Positions 7,017 through 14,906 of a DNA stretch of 21,103 bases are shown here, in pieces; positions within the stretch are counted from its first letter, which is position 1; every line of letters begins with the position of its first letter. Made by a program: the position numbers and the translations under genes. Source of the stretch: a virus; the IMG/VR virus record IMGVR_UViG_3300010354_000830, positions 1 to 21,103 of that record; one strand, given 5' to 3'. The notes under the pieces were generated by a model. It was given only the letters and a program-made list of their open reading frames with translations, was not told the DNA's origin and made no database searches.

Positions 7017-7736
7017 ATGCCTTTACCAAAAATCTCTACGCCAACATATGAGTTGGAACTTCCCTCTACAGGACAAGAAATTCAATATAGACCATTTCTT
7101 GTAAAAGAAGAAAAACTTCTTGTCCTTGCATTAGAAAGTGAGAATACAAAAGAAATTACGACAGCGATTAAGAACGTAATCAAGAGTTGTATTCAAACAA
7201 AAAATATTAAAGTTGAATCTCTTCCTACTTTTGATATTGAATATCTCTTTTTGAATATTCGTGGTAAGTCTGTTGGAGAAGAAATTGAAGTTAATGTCAT
7301 CTGTCCTGATGACGGAGAGACTTATGTTCCTGTGAAAATTAATATTGACGAAATTCAAGTTCAAAAGAATGAAGAGCATACTAATAAAATTCAAGTAGAT
7401 GATAATATTGTTATGCAAATGAAGTATCCTTCATTGGATCAGTTCATTAAAAACAACTTTGATTTCTCTGGCGACACAAATATGGATCAGTCCTTTGATC
7501 TGGTCGCTAGTTGTATTGATAAGATTTTCAATGATGAAGAAGTTTGGACTTCAGGTGATGTAACTAAAAAGGAACTCATTGATTTCCTAGAGCAAATGAA
7601 CTCGGCACAATTTAAACAAATTGAAAAGTTCTTTGAAACTATGCCTAAACTTTCTCATTCGGTAAAGGTTAAGAATCCAAAAACTGAAGTTGAAAGTGAA
7701 GTTGTATTGGAAGGGTTATCCAGTTTTTTCGCATAG
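7017..7736 (+). CDS. 26: gp26-like baseplate hub assembly protein/chaperone
   Basis: 239 residues, against 208 in T4 gp26. The N-terminus (MPLPKISTPTYELELPSTGQ, then YRPFLVKEEKLLVLA) is the hallmark of the T4 baseplate gp26 family. A central segment (NVICPDDGETYVPVKINIDE) has the look of a small beta domain, where many relatives carry a zinc-ribbon-like Cys pair; here only one Cys remains in that stretch. The helical C-terminus ends in GLSSFFA. The family helps assemble the baseplate hub and occupies the tail-chaperone position just upstream of the tape measure gene. The last codons contain a T TTT TTC slippery heptamer (7724-7730), so a fraction of ribosomes may read on into the next ORF in the -1 frame. 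Confidence 0.87.
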   Translation: MPLPKISTPTYELELPSTGQEIQYRPFLVKEEKLLVLALESENTKEITTAIKNVIKSCIQTKNIKVESLPTFDIEYLFLNIRGKSVGEEIEVNVICPDDGETYVPVKINIDEIQVQKNEEHTNKIQVDDNIVMQMKYPSLDQFIKNNFDFSGDTNMDQSFDLVASCIDKIFNDEEVWTSGDVTKKELIDFLEQMNSAQFKQIEKFFETMPKLSHSVKVKNPKTEVESEVVLEGLSSFFA

Positions 7737-7754
7737 GTATGGTCCATATGGACC
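7724..7754 (+). promoter_or_regulatory. putative -1 programmed ribosomal frameshift site with downstream palindrome
   Basis: The heptamer TTTTTTC at 7724-7730 is read in the gp26 frame as AGT TTT TTC, which fits the X XXY YYZ rule. Slipping back one base at TTC leads into a frame (CGC ATA GGT ATG...) that is open to 7915. Ten bases downstream lies the perfect palindrome GGTCCATATGGACC (7741-7754), able to fold as a 5-bp GC-rich hairpin with an ATAT loop; TAGGT (7734-7738) can alternatively pair with ACCTA (7752-7756). The hairpin is small for a stimulator. The site, frame and gene position agree; function is inferred. Confidence 0.55.
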
Positions 7755-7915
7755 TAGAAAATTTCTATAAGTTGAACTTTGCTTTGATGCAGTACCATAA
7801 ATATTCACTATGGGAGATTGAAAATATGATGCCCTGGGAAAGGGATGTGTATGTTGCAATGTTGAAGAATTATTTGGAAGAAGAAAAATCAAAGCAGCAA
7901 CAAAATGGAAACTAA
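7748..7915 (+). CDS. small hub/tail chaperone-type ORF, likely also made as a -1 frameshift extension of gp26
   Basis: This 55-residue helical ORF (MDLENFYKLNFALMQYHKYS, then LWEIENMMPWERDVYVAMLK) fills the gap between gp26 and the next large gene and overlaps that gene's start by 11 nt. An in-frame ATG at 7739 would add three residues. Its composition (YxLxLxxxxxxPWERxxxxxxL, then a charged tail EEEKSKQQQ) recalls the small helical T domain of tail assembly chaperones, and its position corresponds to gp51 after gp26 in T4. It lies in the -1 frame relative to gp26 and is open back to the slippery site at 7730. A free start at 7748 has AGG about 10 nt upstream, but the start codon is buried in the palindrome. 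It may be expressed as a fusion, alone, or both. Confidence 0.7.
   Translation: MDLENFYKLNFALMQYHKYSLWEIENMMPWERDVYVAMLKNYLEEEKSKQQQNGN
7796..7803 (+). promoter_or_regulatory. possible late promoter box CATAAATA ahead of the tape-measure-like gene
   Basis: CATAAATA matches the relaxed NATAAATA late motif reported for T4-like cyanophages. It lies inside the small ORF, about 100 nt before the start at 7905. In DNA this AT-rich a single 7-of-8 match is weak evidence, and no better + strand box was found for the tail block. Confidence 0.25.
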
Positions 7916-10301
7916 TGCCCCATCTAAATTACCAATAACGTGGTTTACCGTAGACCAAATTGGTGTGTCAACATGGGGCAAATTAAAGGCGAAACTTACT
8001 GGGATAAAAAGTCAGTTTGGAAATTATTTTTCTCACGTAAACATATCAGAAAGTGACGCTGATAAATTAATAGAAAATATTAAAAAGTCTGGTCGTTATC
8101 CAGTATTAACTGATGAATCTGGAGATAATTTAGAGACATATGAGAACTGGTTAGTCGATACTTATTTAAAATCTGCGTCAACAGAATACAAATCAGATGG
8201 TGATAAGGAAAAAAAGAACGAAAGCGTAAAGGTAGAGTCTAAAAAAGATTCTGCCCCTCCTTTGTATGAAGGTGTTAGAGAGACCGACTTAGTTGATGAA
8301 GAGATTGATGAGAGAATATTAGAGATACTTGGATTAGAAGAAGTTTATGACTTCACATATGGCGAATATAAACAACTTCTTTTTACTGAACTTCAAAAAA
8401 TAGATAGGGGAGAAGAAAAATCTGTTGACAGAGCAATCCTCCTTCAAGATGAATTTAAAAGAATAAAAGGTAAAGTAGGAAAATTTAAACTAAAGAAGAA
8501 AAAAATAACTGCAGAAAGTATTGGTACAACTGGTCCTATACAGATTTCAAGAGATAAGTTTTTTGTCACAAGTAGAGCAATCGTTCCAACGACTCCTACT
8601 TCAATACAAGAGTCCTCTAAAGATATAACTGATATTGAAAAAGCACTTGATGATATTCTAAAAAGTTTAACATTACAAAATAAAGAAAAGAAAAAAAGAG
8701 CAGACGAAGAAAGAAAAAAATCAGAAGACCGTAAAAGAAGACAGAAAGAAGGTGATTTAGAAAAACCACTGTCGCAATTAAAAGCACTAGCAAAAAAAAT
8801 CATTGCGCCCGCACAGGGAATACTTAATCGCATCTTTAGGTTTATCAAGTTTACTTTATTGGGATATGCGTTCAATCAACTTGTAAAATGGTTTAGTGAT
8901 CCTAAGAATGCAGATAAGGTAAAGGTTCTTGGTAGATTCTTGTCAGACTGGTGGCCTGCATTACTATCTGCATATGTTCTATTTGCTACTCCATTTGGTA
9001 AGTTTATTCGAGTTACTTTAAAACTGTTGAGGGGACTTATTCCCCAGATGGTTAAGTTTATTGCCAAACATCCATTTGCATTTGCTGGAGTTACTGCTGC
9101 TCTTGCTGTTGGTGGCGCTGAAATGTGGAGACAGCAAAAAGAAAAAGGACAAATAGAAAAGGAATCGCAAAAACGTAACGTAAAACCAGAAGTTGTTCAG
9201 AGAGAAGTTACTGAAGCAAAGAGTTCTCCCCTCGGAATGATTGGGGAGACTTTTTCAAAGATTGGACCTTTAGGTATGTTTAATACCGGTGGTTTAGTCA
9301 GAAGAAAGTCATTCTTTGGTGGTGGAGAAATACAGAAAGAACTTGATATAAATCAAATCGCATTTGCTGAGGGCGGTGGTGTTGATGATAGTAGTGGAGT
9401 AAGAATTAAAGGTGCTGGACCTGATACTCAGTTGATTGCTGCCGCTCCTGGTGAAGTAGTAATGTCTAAGAAAGCAGTTGATAAGTATGGAGCAAACTTC
9501 TTCTTAGATTTAAACAAAAAAGCAGGTGGAACTAATATTCCAAAGATAGCAAATAATATTCAACTTGCTGCTGGTGGTGGATTAATTAAGAGAACTATAA
9601 AGTCATTCCAAGGTGGTGGAATGGTTGGTGGCAATAGAAGTTCTATTCCATCTACATCGGGTGGTGGAAGTGGATTTAATCCTATGCGTGGGTTTATGAA
9701 TTGGTGGAATCGCGGAAGAAATGTTAGAGTTCCAAATGAAAATACTGCAAAGTTTGGTGGACTTAAACAATACATTAAGAAAAATCCAAATCCAAAAACT
9801 TTATTTGGAGATGATGCATTGCAGATAACTAGAGGTAATAAAGCATTTCAATCTGGTGCGACTGGTTATAGTGGGTGGAATCCATTCAAAGCATTTACTC
9901 CTAATATGGTAAAGACGGGACCAACTCCAGCAATTCGCCAAGCAGTTGAAAGACCATTAAGATCTTTCTCTTCTGCTCCTAAAGTTTTAAAAGGTATTGG
10001 TGGTGGAGTTGGTAGTATTCTTATGGACATGGCTTTCCCAGAACCTGCATTTAATCCAACGTTAGATGATGCAAGAAGAATGGGATTCCCTATGGGACCA
10101 CAATCCAAAGCAATGCCTCCAGGACCACCAACCATTATATCAAAAACAACTTTTACTGTCCTTCCTCCAATTAAAGTGCCAAGTAAATCTCAATCTGTTC
10201 CTAAAACATCTGAACTTCCTTCTTTTAATATATCTGCTAATAGTGATTCTCGTTCTAATATTGCAATTAGCCTTGGTATTAGAGATTTAGTAGGAGTATA
10301 A
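7905..10301 (+). CDS. tape-measure-like tail/hub protein
   Basis: 798 residues. The N-terminal third is charged and helical. Residues about 255-295 form a very basic coiled coil (KEKKKRADEERKKSEDRKRR). Residues about 298-330 are a hydrophobic module (GILNRIFRFIKFTLLGYAFNQ), followed by further hydrophobic helices to about 400. The C-terminal half is Gly/Ala-rich and has the tape-measure tail signature: FNTGGLV, AEGGGVDD, and AAPGEVVMSKKAVDKYGANF (about residues 507-526). Such proteins set tail length and can be injected into the host envelope. Position after gp26 fits the role of T4 gp29, though I see no direct gp29 similarity. It begins inside the end of the small ORF and stops one base before the next start. 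Confidence 0.65.
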   Translation: METNAPSKLPITWFTVDQIGVSTWGKLKAKLTGIKSQFGNYFSHVNISESDADKLIENIKKSGRYPVLTDESGDNLETYENWLVDTYLKSASTEYKSDGDKEKKNESVKVESKKDSAPPLYEGVRETDLVDEEIDERILEILGLEEVYDFTYGEYKQLLFTELQKIDRGEEKSVDRAILLQDEFKRIKGKVGKFKLKKKKITAESIGTTGPIQISRDKFFVTSRAIVPTTPTSIQESSKDITDIEKALDDILKSLTLQNKEKKKRADEERKKSEDRKRRQKEGDLEKPLSQLKALAKKIIAPAQGILNRIFRFIKFTLLGYAFNQLVKWFSDPKNADKVKVLGRFLSDWWPALLSAYVLFATPFGKFIRVTLKLLRGLIPQMVKFIAKHPFAFAGVTAALAVGGAEMWRQQKEKGQIEKESQKRNVKPEVVQREVTEAKSSPLGMIGETFSKIGPLGMFNTGGLVRRKSFFGGGEIQKELDINQIAFAEGGGVDDSSGVRIKGAGPDTQLIAAAPGEVVMSKKAVDKYGANFFLDLNKKAGGTNIPKIANNIQLAAGGGLIKRTIKSFQGGGMVGGNRSSIPSTSGGGSGFNPMRGFMNWWNRGRNVRVPNENTAKFGGLKQYIKKNPNPKTLFGDDALQITRGNKAFQSGATGYSGWNPFKAFTPNMVKTGPTPAIRQAVERPLRSFSSAPKVLKGIGGGVGSILMDMAFPEPAFNPTLDDARRMGFPMGPQSKAMPPGPPTIISKTTFTVLPPIKVPSKSQSVPKTSELPSFNISANSDSRSNIAISLGIRDLVGV

Positions 10302-10302
10302 A

Positions 10303-13300
10303 ATGGCAACTATAGATTCCAGAAAACTTTTACCTCCAAGTAAAGAAAGCAGTGCAATAGAGAAACCAATGTTTCTTGTGCCTGCTAAAAGTATTTCCGC
10401 AAAAGAAATAACAGGTCCTGATCTAAAACCTGTAGATAAAACAGGAACTGATGAACCCGGAAGTTTAGTTGTAGTTAAAAAGAAGGTTGTAAGTTTAAGT
10501 AAGATAATAAACAACAATCTTTTACTTGATCAAAGGGAAGCATCTACAAAAAGAAAAGAAGAAGAAAAATCTAAAAGAGAAAGGAAAGAAAAAGATTTAG
10601 AGAAAAAAGTTAAGAAAAATAATATTAAACCAGACCTGATAGGATCAATTCCAGGGCAGAGTATTTTAGATAAGATTAATCGTTTCATTGGATTTACCTT
10701 ACTTGGTTATTTGTTTAATCAGTATGGAGAACTACTTCCCAAACTTATGGAGTTTGGAAAAGTTCTTGAACCAGTTGGTAAGTTTGTTGAAGGATTTTCT
10801 AAAAATATATTAAAGGGTGTAGTTGATTTTGTTGAGTTTGGTTATAAAGCATACGATCAAACAAGAGACTTTGTTAAACAAGTTGGTGGAGAGGGAGCAG
10901 AAAAAACCTTTGATGATTTTTCAAAGAACTTAAATCTTTTATTGAATGGTGCGATTGGTGCTGCAATGTTGATTGCAAGTACCTCACCAAAAAAACCAGG
11001 AAGACCTGGAAAAATGCCAGGAGGAAAACCATCAATTATTCCAAAGAATACAAAACTTTCTAGTTATTTGGGGAGAGATCCTCAAACTAAACTGATTGAA
11101 AGAAGATATGGTAATGATGCCGCAAGAATGTATGAGGCAAGAAAGGCGCAAGGAGCATCTACAAAACGTGCTCGTGCTGATGTTCTTAAGAGATTTGAGA
11201 AATTTGAAGGACCACAAAGAGGTCTTGGCGGAGGTGCTGGAAGAGGTGGAGTATTTTCTCGTGGTTTAGGAAAGTCTGCAAATAGAGCTGCTCTAAAGGT
11301 TCTAGGTAAGACTGGTACTAGAATTGCAAAAGGTGTTTTTGGTAGAGTTCCTATTGTTGGTGGACTGATTGATTTTGCATTCTCTCTTGCTATGGGGGAA
11401 AATCCGGGTAGAGCAGCAGCAAAAGCAGTAGGTGCCACTGTTGGTTCTGCATTAGGAACTTTTATCCCAGTTCCATTTGCTGGTACTATTCTTGGGGGTA
11501 TTCTTGGTGACATTGTTGGTGGAGCAATGTATGATACTTTGGTTGGAAGTAGACCAGAACCTGTTAAAGCAAAAGCAGGAGGGGGAACTGTTACTAGAGG
11601 TGGACAATCTACTGCTGCGCCATCAAGAAAACTTAAAACTGGACCAAAGAAGACTGCACCAAAGATTCAACCACAAAAAACGCAACCAGGAAAAGATGTT
11701 GGTGGTAAGTTAAAACTAGAGGAACTTTATGGCAAAGAAGAACCTGGAAAGAGAAGTGCATTAAGAGCACTGAAGAAAAGTTCTGAAGATGTGAAAAAGA
11801 TGAGTTCTATTAATGGACTCACTGGTGCGATGTTTGGTGCTGGTATTGATATGACACTCGGACAAAAACCAGATAAAAAACTTGCGAAATCAATTGGTGA
11901 TGTATTTGGTTCAGTAGTCCAGAATGCAGTAAACGCAGAACTTAGTAGTTCTTTTGGTGATATTTCTAAAACAATTGCGATGGCAAATGGTGGAGTAGTT
12001 CCTACAAGAGAGATTGGAAGCGGGCTGAGTATTGGTGAAAGAATAGGGAAGTTTATTTCCAATGCTCTTGCGATTTCTATTGAGAATTCTGCATCAAAGA
12101 TACTTCAGAACTTGAATAGAGAGATGAATTTGGAAGGTGGATCTCCTGGTGGCGATGGTAATGGTGGCACTGGCGGTGATGGCGGCGGTGGCGGTGGCGG
12201 TGGTGGAGGAGGAGGAACTTTACCTGGCGATGCTCCTCCAGAAATAAAAGCTTTACTTGAAGCAATATCTTCCGGTGAAGGTGGATGGAATTCCGTAAAC
12301 AGTGGACTGACGATAGCAGGTCTTACAGATATGACCATTGCTCAAGCTAGAGAAACTGGAATGAGAATTAGGAGAGAAGGTAGAGGCAGCGGTGCTTTGG
12401 GCAAATGGCAACAGATGCCAATCATAAATGGAGTGAATACATTAAAAGAGAGGACTGAACTTGCGGGTCTTAATTATGAAAAAGATAAATTTTCTCCAGA
12501 AAATCAAACAAAAATTTCTAGAGCATATTTAGCAAGTGTATATGGGGGAGAAGCAAAACTACTTAAAGATCTTCAAAAAGATCCAATGATTGCAGTTAGA
12601 AAATTGAATGGAGTATGGCCTTCTTTACCTGGCGGTTCTCAGCAAAATACGACAGAAAAGAAATTCAAAGAGAATTATGCAAAAGCAATTGAAAAATACG
12701 GTAGCACGGGTGGTCCAAGTTTAAGTGCAAAAGGAGTTAAAAAATTTAGTAGATCTGATATAACAAGTTTCTTTAGGCAACAAGAGTCTTTTCGTTCTAA
12801 ACCTCACGAAGGTATGGATATTGCCGCTCCTCAAGGAACACCAATTTCTTTTGGTATGGGTGGAGAAGTTCTTGGTGTTTGGAGAACTAATAGTGGAGCA
12901 AGAGAGGCAAATGGTGGTTATGGCACATATATGGATGTTAAGTTTGCTGATGGTAGGATTGCTAGAATAGCTCACTTAAGTAATATACCTTCATCTATTA
13001 AAAAAGGAAGTAAGTTTAGGGCGAACCAAATAATATCTTACTCTGGTGGAGAAGAAGGAAAACCAGGATCTGGAAGGTCTGGAGGACCCCATATACATTT
13101 AGAACAACTTTCAAAACCAATGGGTACTGAAGAAACAACAAAAGGTAAATATGATCCATTGAAAGGCGGATTGTTTGATCTTATGCAAAAAGGTGGGGTG
13201 AAAATATCTTTAGCGCCAATTCAACCACCTTCTACTTCGGTTTCTTCTGTAAATTCTGGCATTTTAAATGAAAATACGGGTATGGTTATTCTTGAAATCA

Positions 13301-13332
13301 AAGAAACTCAATATCAAGCAATCATAGCTTAA
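10303..13332 (+). CDS. giant tail lysin: membrane/tape-measure module, muramidase-like domain and M23 endopeptidase
   Basis: 1009 residues. The N-terminal part repeats the neighbour's design: a basic coiled coil (KRKEEEKSKRERKEKDLEKK) then ILDKINRFIGFTLLGYLFNQ (about 121-140). Residues about 345-415 form a glycine-zipper-like hydrophobic region (VGGLIDFAFSLAMG, TILGGILGDIVGGAMYD), suggestive of membrane insertion. After a poly-Gly linker (about 613-640) comes a lysozyme-like domain (about 645-805) with EAISSGEGGWNSVNSG, Glu659 as likely catalytic acid, and GALGKWQQ, resembling the SxxGxYQ motif. The C-terminal M23 peptidase (about 820-965) has HEGMD (His835, Asp839), His891 in AHLS, and PHIHLE (His930, His932), a complete LytM-type site. 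It would cut both glycan and peptide bonds of peptidoglycan during DNA entry, replacing the lysozyme of T4 gp5. Confidence 0.85.
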   Translation: MATIDSRKLLPPSKESSAIEKPMFLVPAKSISAKEITGPDLKPVDKTGTDEPGSLVVVKKKVVSLSKIINNNLLLDQREASTKRKEEEKSKRERKEKDLEKKVKKNNIKPDLIGSIPGQSILDKINRFIGFTLLGYLFNQYGELLPKLMEFGKVLEPVGKFVEGFSKNILKGVVDFVEFGYKAYDQTRDFVKQVGGEGAEKTFDDFSKNLNLLLNGAIGAAMLIASTSPKKPGRPGKMPGGKPSIIPKNTKLSSYLGRDPQTKLIERRYGNDAARMYEARKAQGASTKRARADVLKRFEKFEGPQRGLGGGAGRGGVFSRGLGKSANRAALKVLGKTGTRIAKGVFGRVPIVGGLIDFAFSLAMGENPGRAAAKAVGATVGSALGTFIPVPFAGTILGGILGDIVGGAMYDTLVGSRPEPVKAKAGGGTVTRGGQSTAAPSRKLKTGPKKTAPKIQPQKTQPGKDVGGKLKLEELYGKEEPGKRSALRALKKSSEDVKKMSSINGLTGAMFGAGIDMTLGQKPDKKLAKSIGDVFGSVVQNAVNAELSSSFGDISKTIAMANGGVVPTREIGSGLSIGERIGKFISNALAISIENSASKILQNLNREMNLEGGSPGGDGNGGTGGDGGGGGGGGGGGGTLPGDAPPEIKALLEAISSGEGGWNSVNSGLTIAGLTDMTIAQARETGMRIRREGRGSGALGKWQQMPIINGVNTLKERTELAGLNYEKDKFSPENQTKISRAYLASVYGGEAKLLKDLQKDPMIAVRKLNGVWPSLPGGSQQNTTEKKFKENYAKAIEKYGSTGGPSLSAKGVKKFSRSDITSFFRQQESFRSKPHEGMDIAAPQGTPISFGMGGEVLGVWRTNSGAREANGGYGTYMDVKFADGRIARIAHLSNIPSSIKKGSKFRANQIISYSGGEEGKPGSGRSGGPHIHLEQLSKPMGTEETTKGKYDPLKGGLFDLMQKGGVKISLAPIQPPSTSVSSVNSGILNENTGMVILEIKETQYQAIIA

Positions 13333-13356
13333 ATAGTATCATAGTAAGAAGTAAAA

Positions 13357-14676
13357 ATGTCAGTAAATACTCAAACATCAACAATACAAAAATTTGAAAT
13401 TTATTCACACACTTCTGGAAAATCTGTTAGTGTAGATGCAGGTAGTCCAAGGATTGAATATCGTGAGAGTATGATAGATAATACTATTCGTTTGACTTCA
13501 TATTTTATTGAAGGTGGAGATAGTGCTAATGATGGATCTAAAACAATCAGTGCGTTAGAATCACTTAACATACAAGGTGCAGAAAAAGTACTATTTAAAT
13601 GCAGTGATAAAAGGGGAAATATTTTGGATCTTAGTAAGGATACTTCTTTAAGAGTATCAAACAGAGTTCATGAATATAAAACACTGAAGAGTACATCTTA
13701 TATTCTACAGATGGTTTCAAAAGAATTTTTTGATAATAAAGAACTAGAAAGAGCAGTTCTTAGAAAATATACTGGTAAAATATCTGACTCTGTGAATAAG
13801 ATTTTAAAAGAAGATCTTAAAACCGATAAGGATCTTTTTATTAGTCCAACATTAAAAGATTGTAATGATTTTGGATTAAGAAAACCACCATTTGAAGTCA
13901 TTCTTGAGTTACAACAATTGGCAATTCCTGCTTTTAAAAAATCTGAAAATAAAACTGCTGGATTTTTCTTTTGGCAAACTTCAAAGGGATTTTATTTTAA
14001 GTCTCCTGATGAGATTTTTAATTCAAAACCAATAAAGAAATACATTTATAATTTTGCTGTTGATAGAGAAGTGCCTGATGGATATACTGATAAAATTAAA
14101 CAACTCTATGTGAATAGGAGCGTTGATGTTGAAAGACAAATGGACCATGGTGCTTATGGTACAGTAACTGAAACATTTGATTTTTATTCTCTAGAGGTCA
14201 ATAAAAACGCTCCATTATTAGCACAGGAGGCAGGAAAAGTTTTATCTGGAAAAGAACTTCCAAAATATGGTGATTATTTTAAAAAACCAACCAAGTATTT
14301 GGCAATACCTGAAGCTATTGGTATGGCATACATGACTGGTGATTCTATTGATTTGCAACTTGATAAATCAAAAAAAGAAAACTTTAGTGTTGAGACAATC
14401 GCGCAAGCAGTCCAGAACTATCGCCAAAGGTTAAACTATATGATTGAGGTTGTAATAGATGCAGACTTTAGTTTACAGGCGGGCGATTTGATTCGTTGTG
14501 ATTTGCCACCTTTGTCTAGTTCAAAAACTCCAGAACCGAATGCTATTGATAGTGGTATATATATGATATTGGAGTTATGTCATTTCATTTCACCTAGTGC
14601 AATGAGTGCCGGAACAGATTCCTCTTTTTATACTGGATTAGTTCTGGTTAGAGACTCTTACGGTATAAAAAATTAA
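13357..14676 (+). CDS. 27: gp27-like baseplate hub protein
   Basis: 439 residues, against 391 in T4 gp27. gp27 is the trimeric hub ring that holds the spike and connects to the tail tube. Support is the context (directly after the tape-measure-like genes and before an OB-domain protein and spikes), the length and the domain pattern: an N-terminal beta-rich tube-type domain (KFEIYSHTSGKSVSVDAGSP, MIDNTIRLTSYFIEGG) with the EYKTLKSTSYILQMVSKEFF segment, a helical middle (KYTGKISDSVNKILKE, PPFEVILELQQLA) with FFFWQTSKGFYFKSPDEIF, and a C-terminal segment (MIEVVIDADFSLQAGDLIRC) typical of hub proteins. An AAGAAG site precedes the start. Hub function is confident; equivalence with gp27 specifically is somewhat less so. 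Confidence 0.75.
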   Translation: MSVNTQTSTIQKFEIYSHTSGKSVSVDAGSPRIEYRESMIDNTIRLTSYFIEGGDSANDGSKTISALESLNIQGAEKVLFKCSDKRGNILDLSKDTSLRVSNRVHEYKTLKSTSYILQMVSKEFFDNKELERAVLRKYTGKISDSVNKILKEDLKTDKDLFISPTLKDCNDFGLRKPPFEVILELQQLAIPAFKKSENKTAGFFFWQTSKGFYFKSPDEIFNSKPIKKYIYNFAVDREVPDGYTDKIKQLYVNRSVDVERQMDHGAYGTVTETFDFYSLEVNKNAPLLAQEAGKVLSGKELPKYGDYFKKPTKYLAIPEAIGMAYMTGDSIDLQLDKSKKENFSVETIAQAVQNYRQRLNYMIEVVIDADFSLQAGDLIRCDLPPLSSSKTPEPNAIDSGIYMILELCHFISPSAMSAGTDSSFYTGLVLVRDSYGIKN

Positions 14677-14688
14677 TTTAAGAAACTT

Positions 14689-14904
14689 ATGGAAAAGTCA
14701 CTTCAGCAACACATTAACGATGATCGTGATGAGATAGATAATCCAAATACAAGCGGTCAACGCCGCCGTCATTTGGAAGACGAACTTGATTCTCTTGAAA
14801 AATATCAGGCAAATCATCCGGATGATGATCACGATCCAACATCATTAGAACTTTACTGTGACGGACACCCAGATGCTCTTGAATGTAGAATTTACGAAGA
14901 TTAA
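14689..14904 (+). CDS. cp12: CP12-like Calvin cycle regulator (auxiliary metabolic gene)
   Basis: 71 residues ending in SLELYCDGHPDALECRIYED, a near-perfect copy of the CP12 C-terminal motif (YCDxNPxxxECRVYxD). The two Cys are separated by eight residues as in CP12 and can form the redox-sensitive disulfide that presents the C-terminal tail to GAPDH; with PRK this forms an inactive complex and slows carbon fixation. The N-terminal CP12 cysteine pair, used for PRK binding, is missing, and the AWD_VEEL core is replaced by RRRHLEDELDSLEKYQANHP. The protein is very acidic and probably largely disordered. It sits between the hub gene and the next structural gene with short gaps, so it should be expressed with the late tail genes. 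CP12 genes are known in cyanophages and are thought to divert carbon flux to the pentose phosphate pathway. Confidence 0.85.
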   Translation: MEKSLQQHINDDRDEIDNPNTSGQRRRHLEDELDSLEKYQANHPDDDHDPTSLELYCDGHPDALECRIYED

Positions 14905-14906
14905 AA

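Noticed and set aside
11082-11513. Long - strand open frame (143 codons) inside the tail lysin gene
   Set aside because: It is the antisense shadow of Gly/Ala/Arg-rich coding sequence, has no ribosome site or recognisable motif, and the + strand frame is clearly the real protein.
12105-12338. - strand ORF with a poly-proline run
   Set aside because: The proline run is only the reverse complement of the poly-Gly linker.
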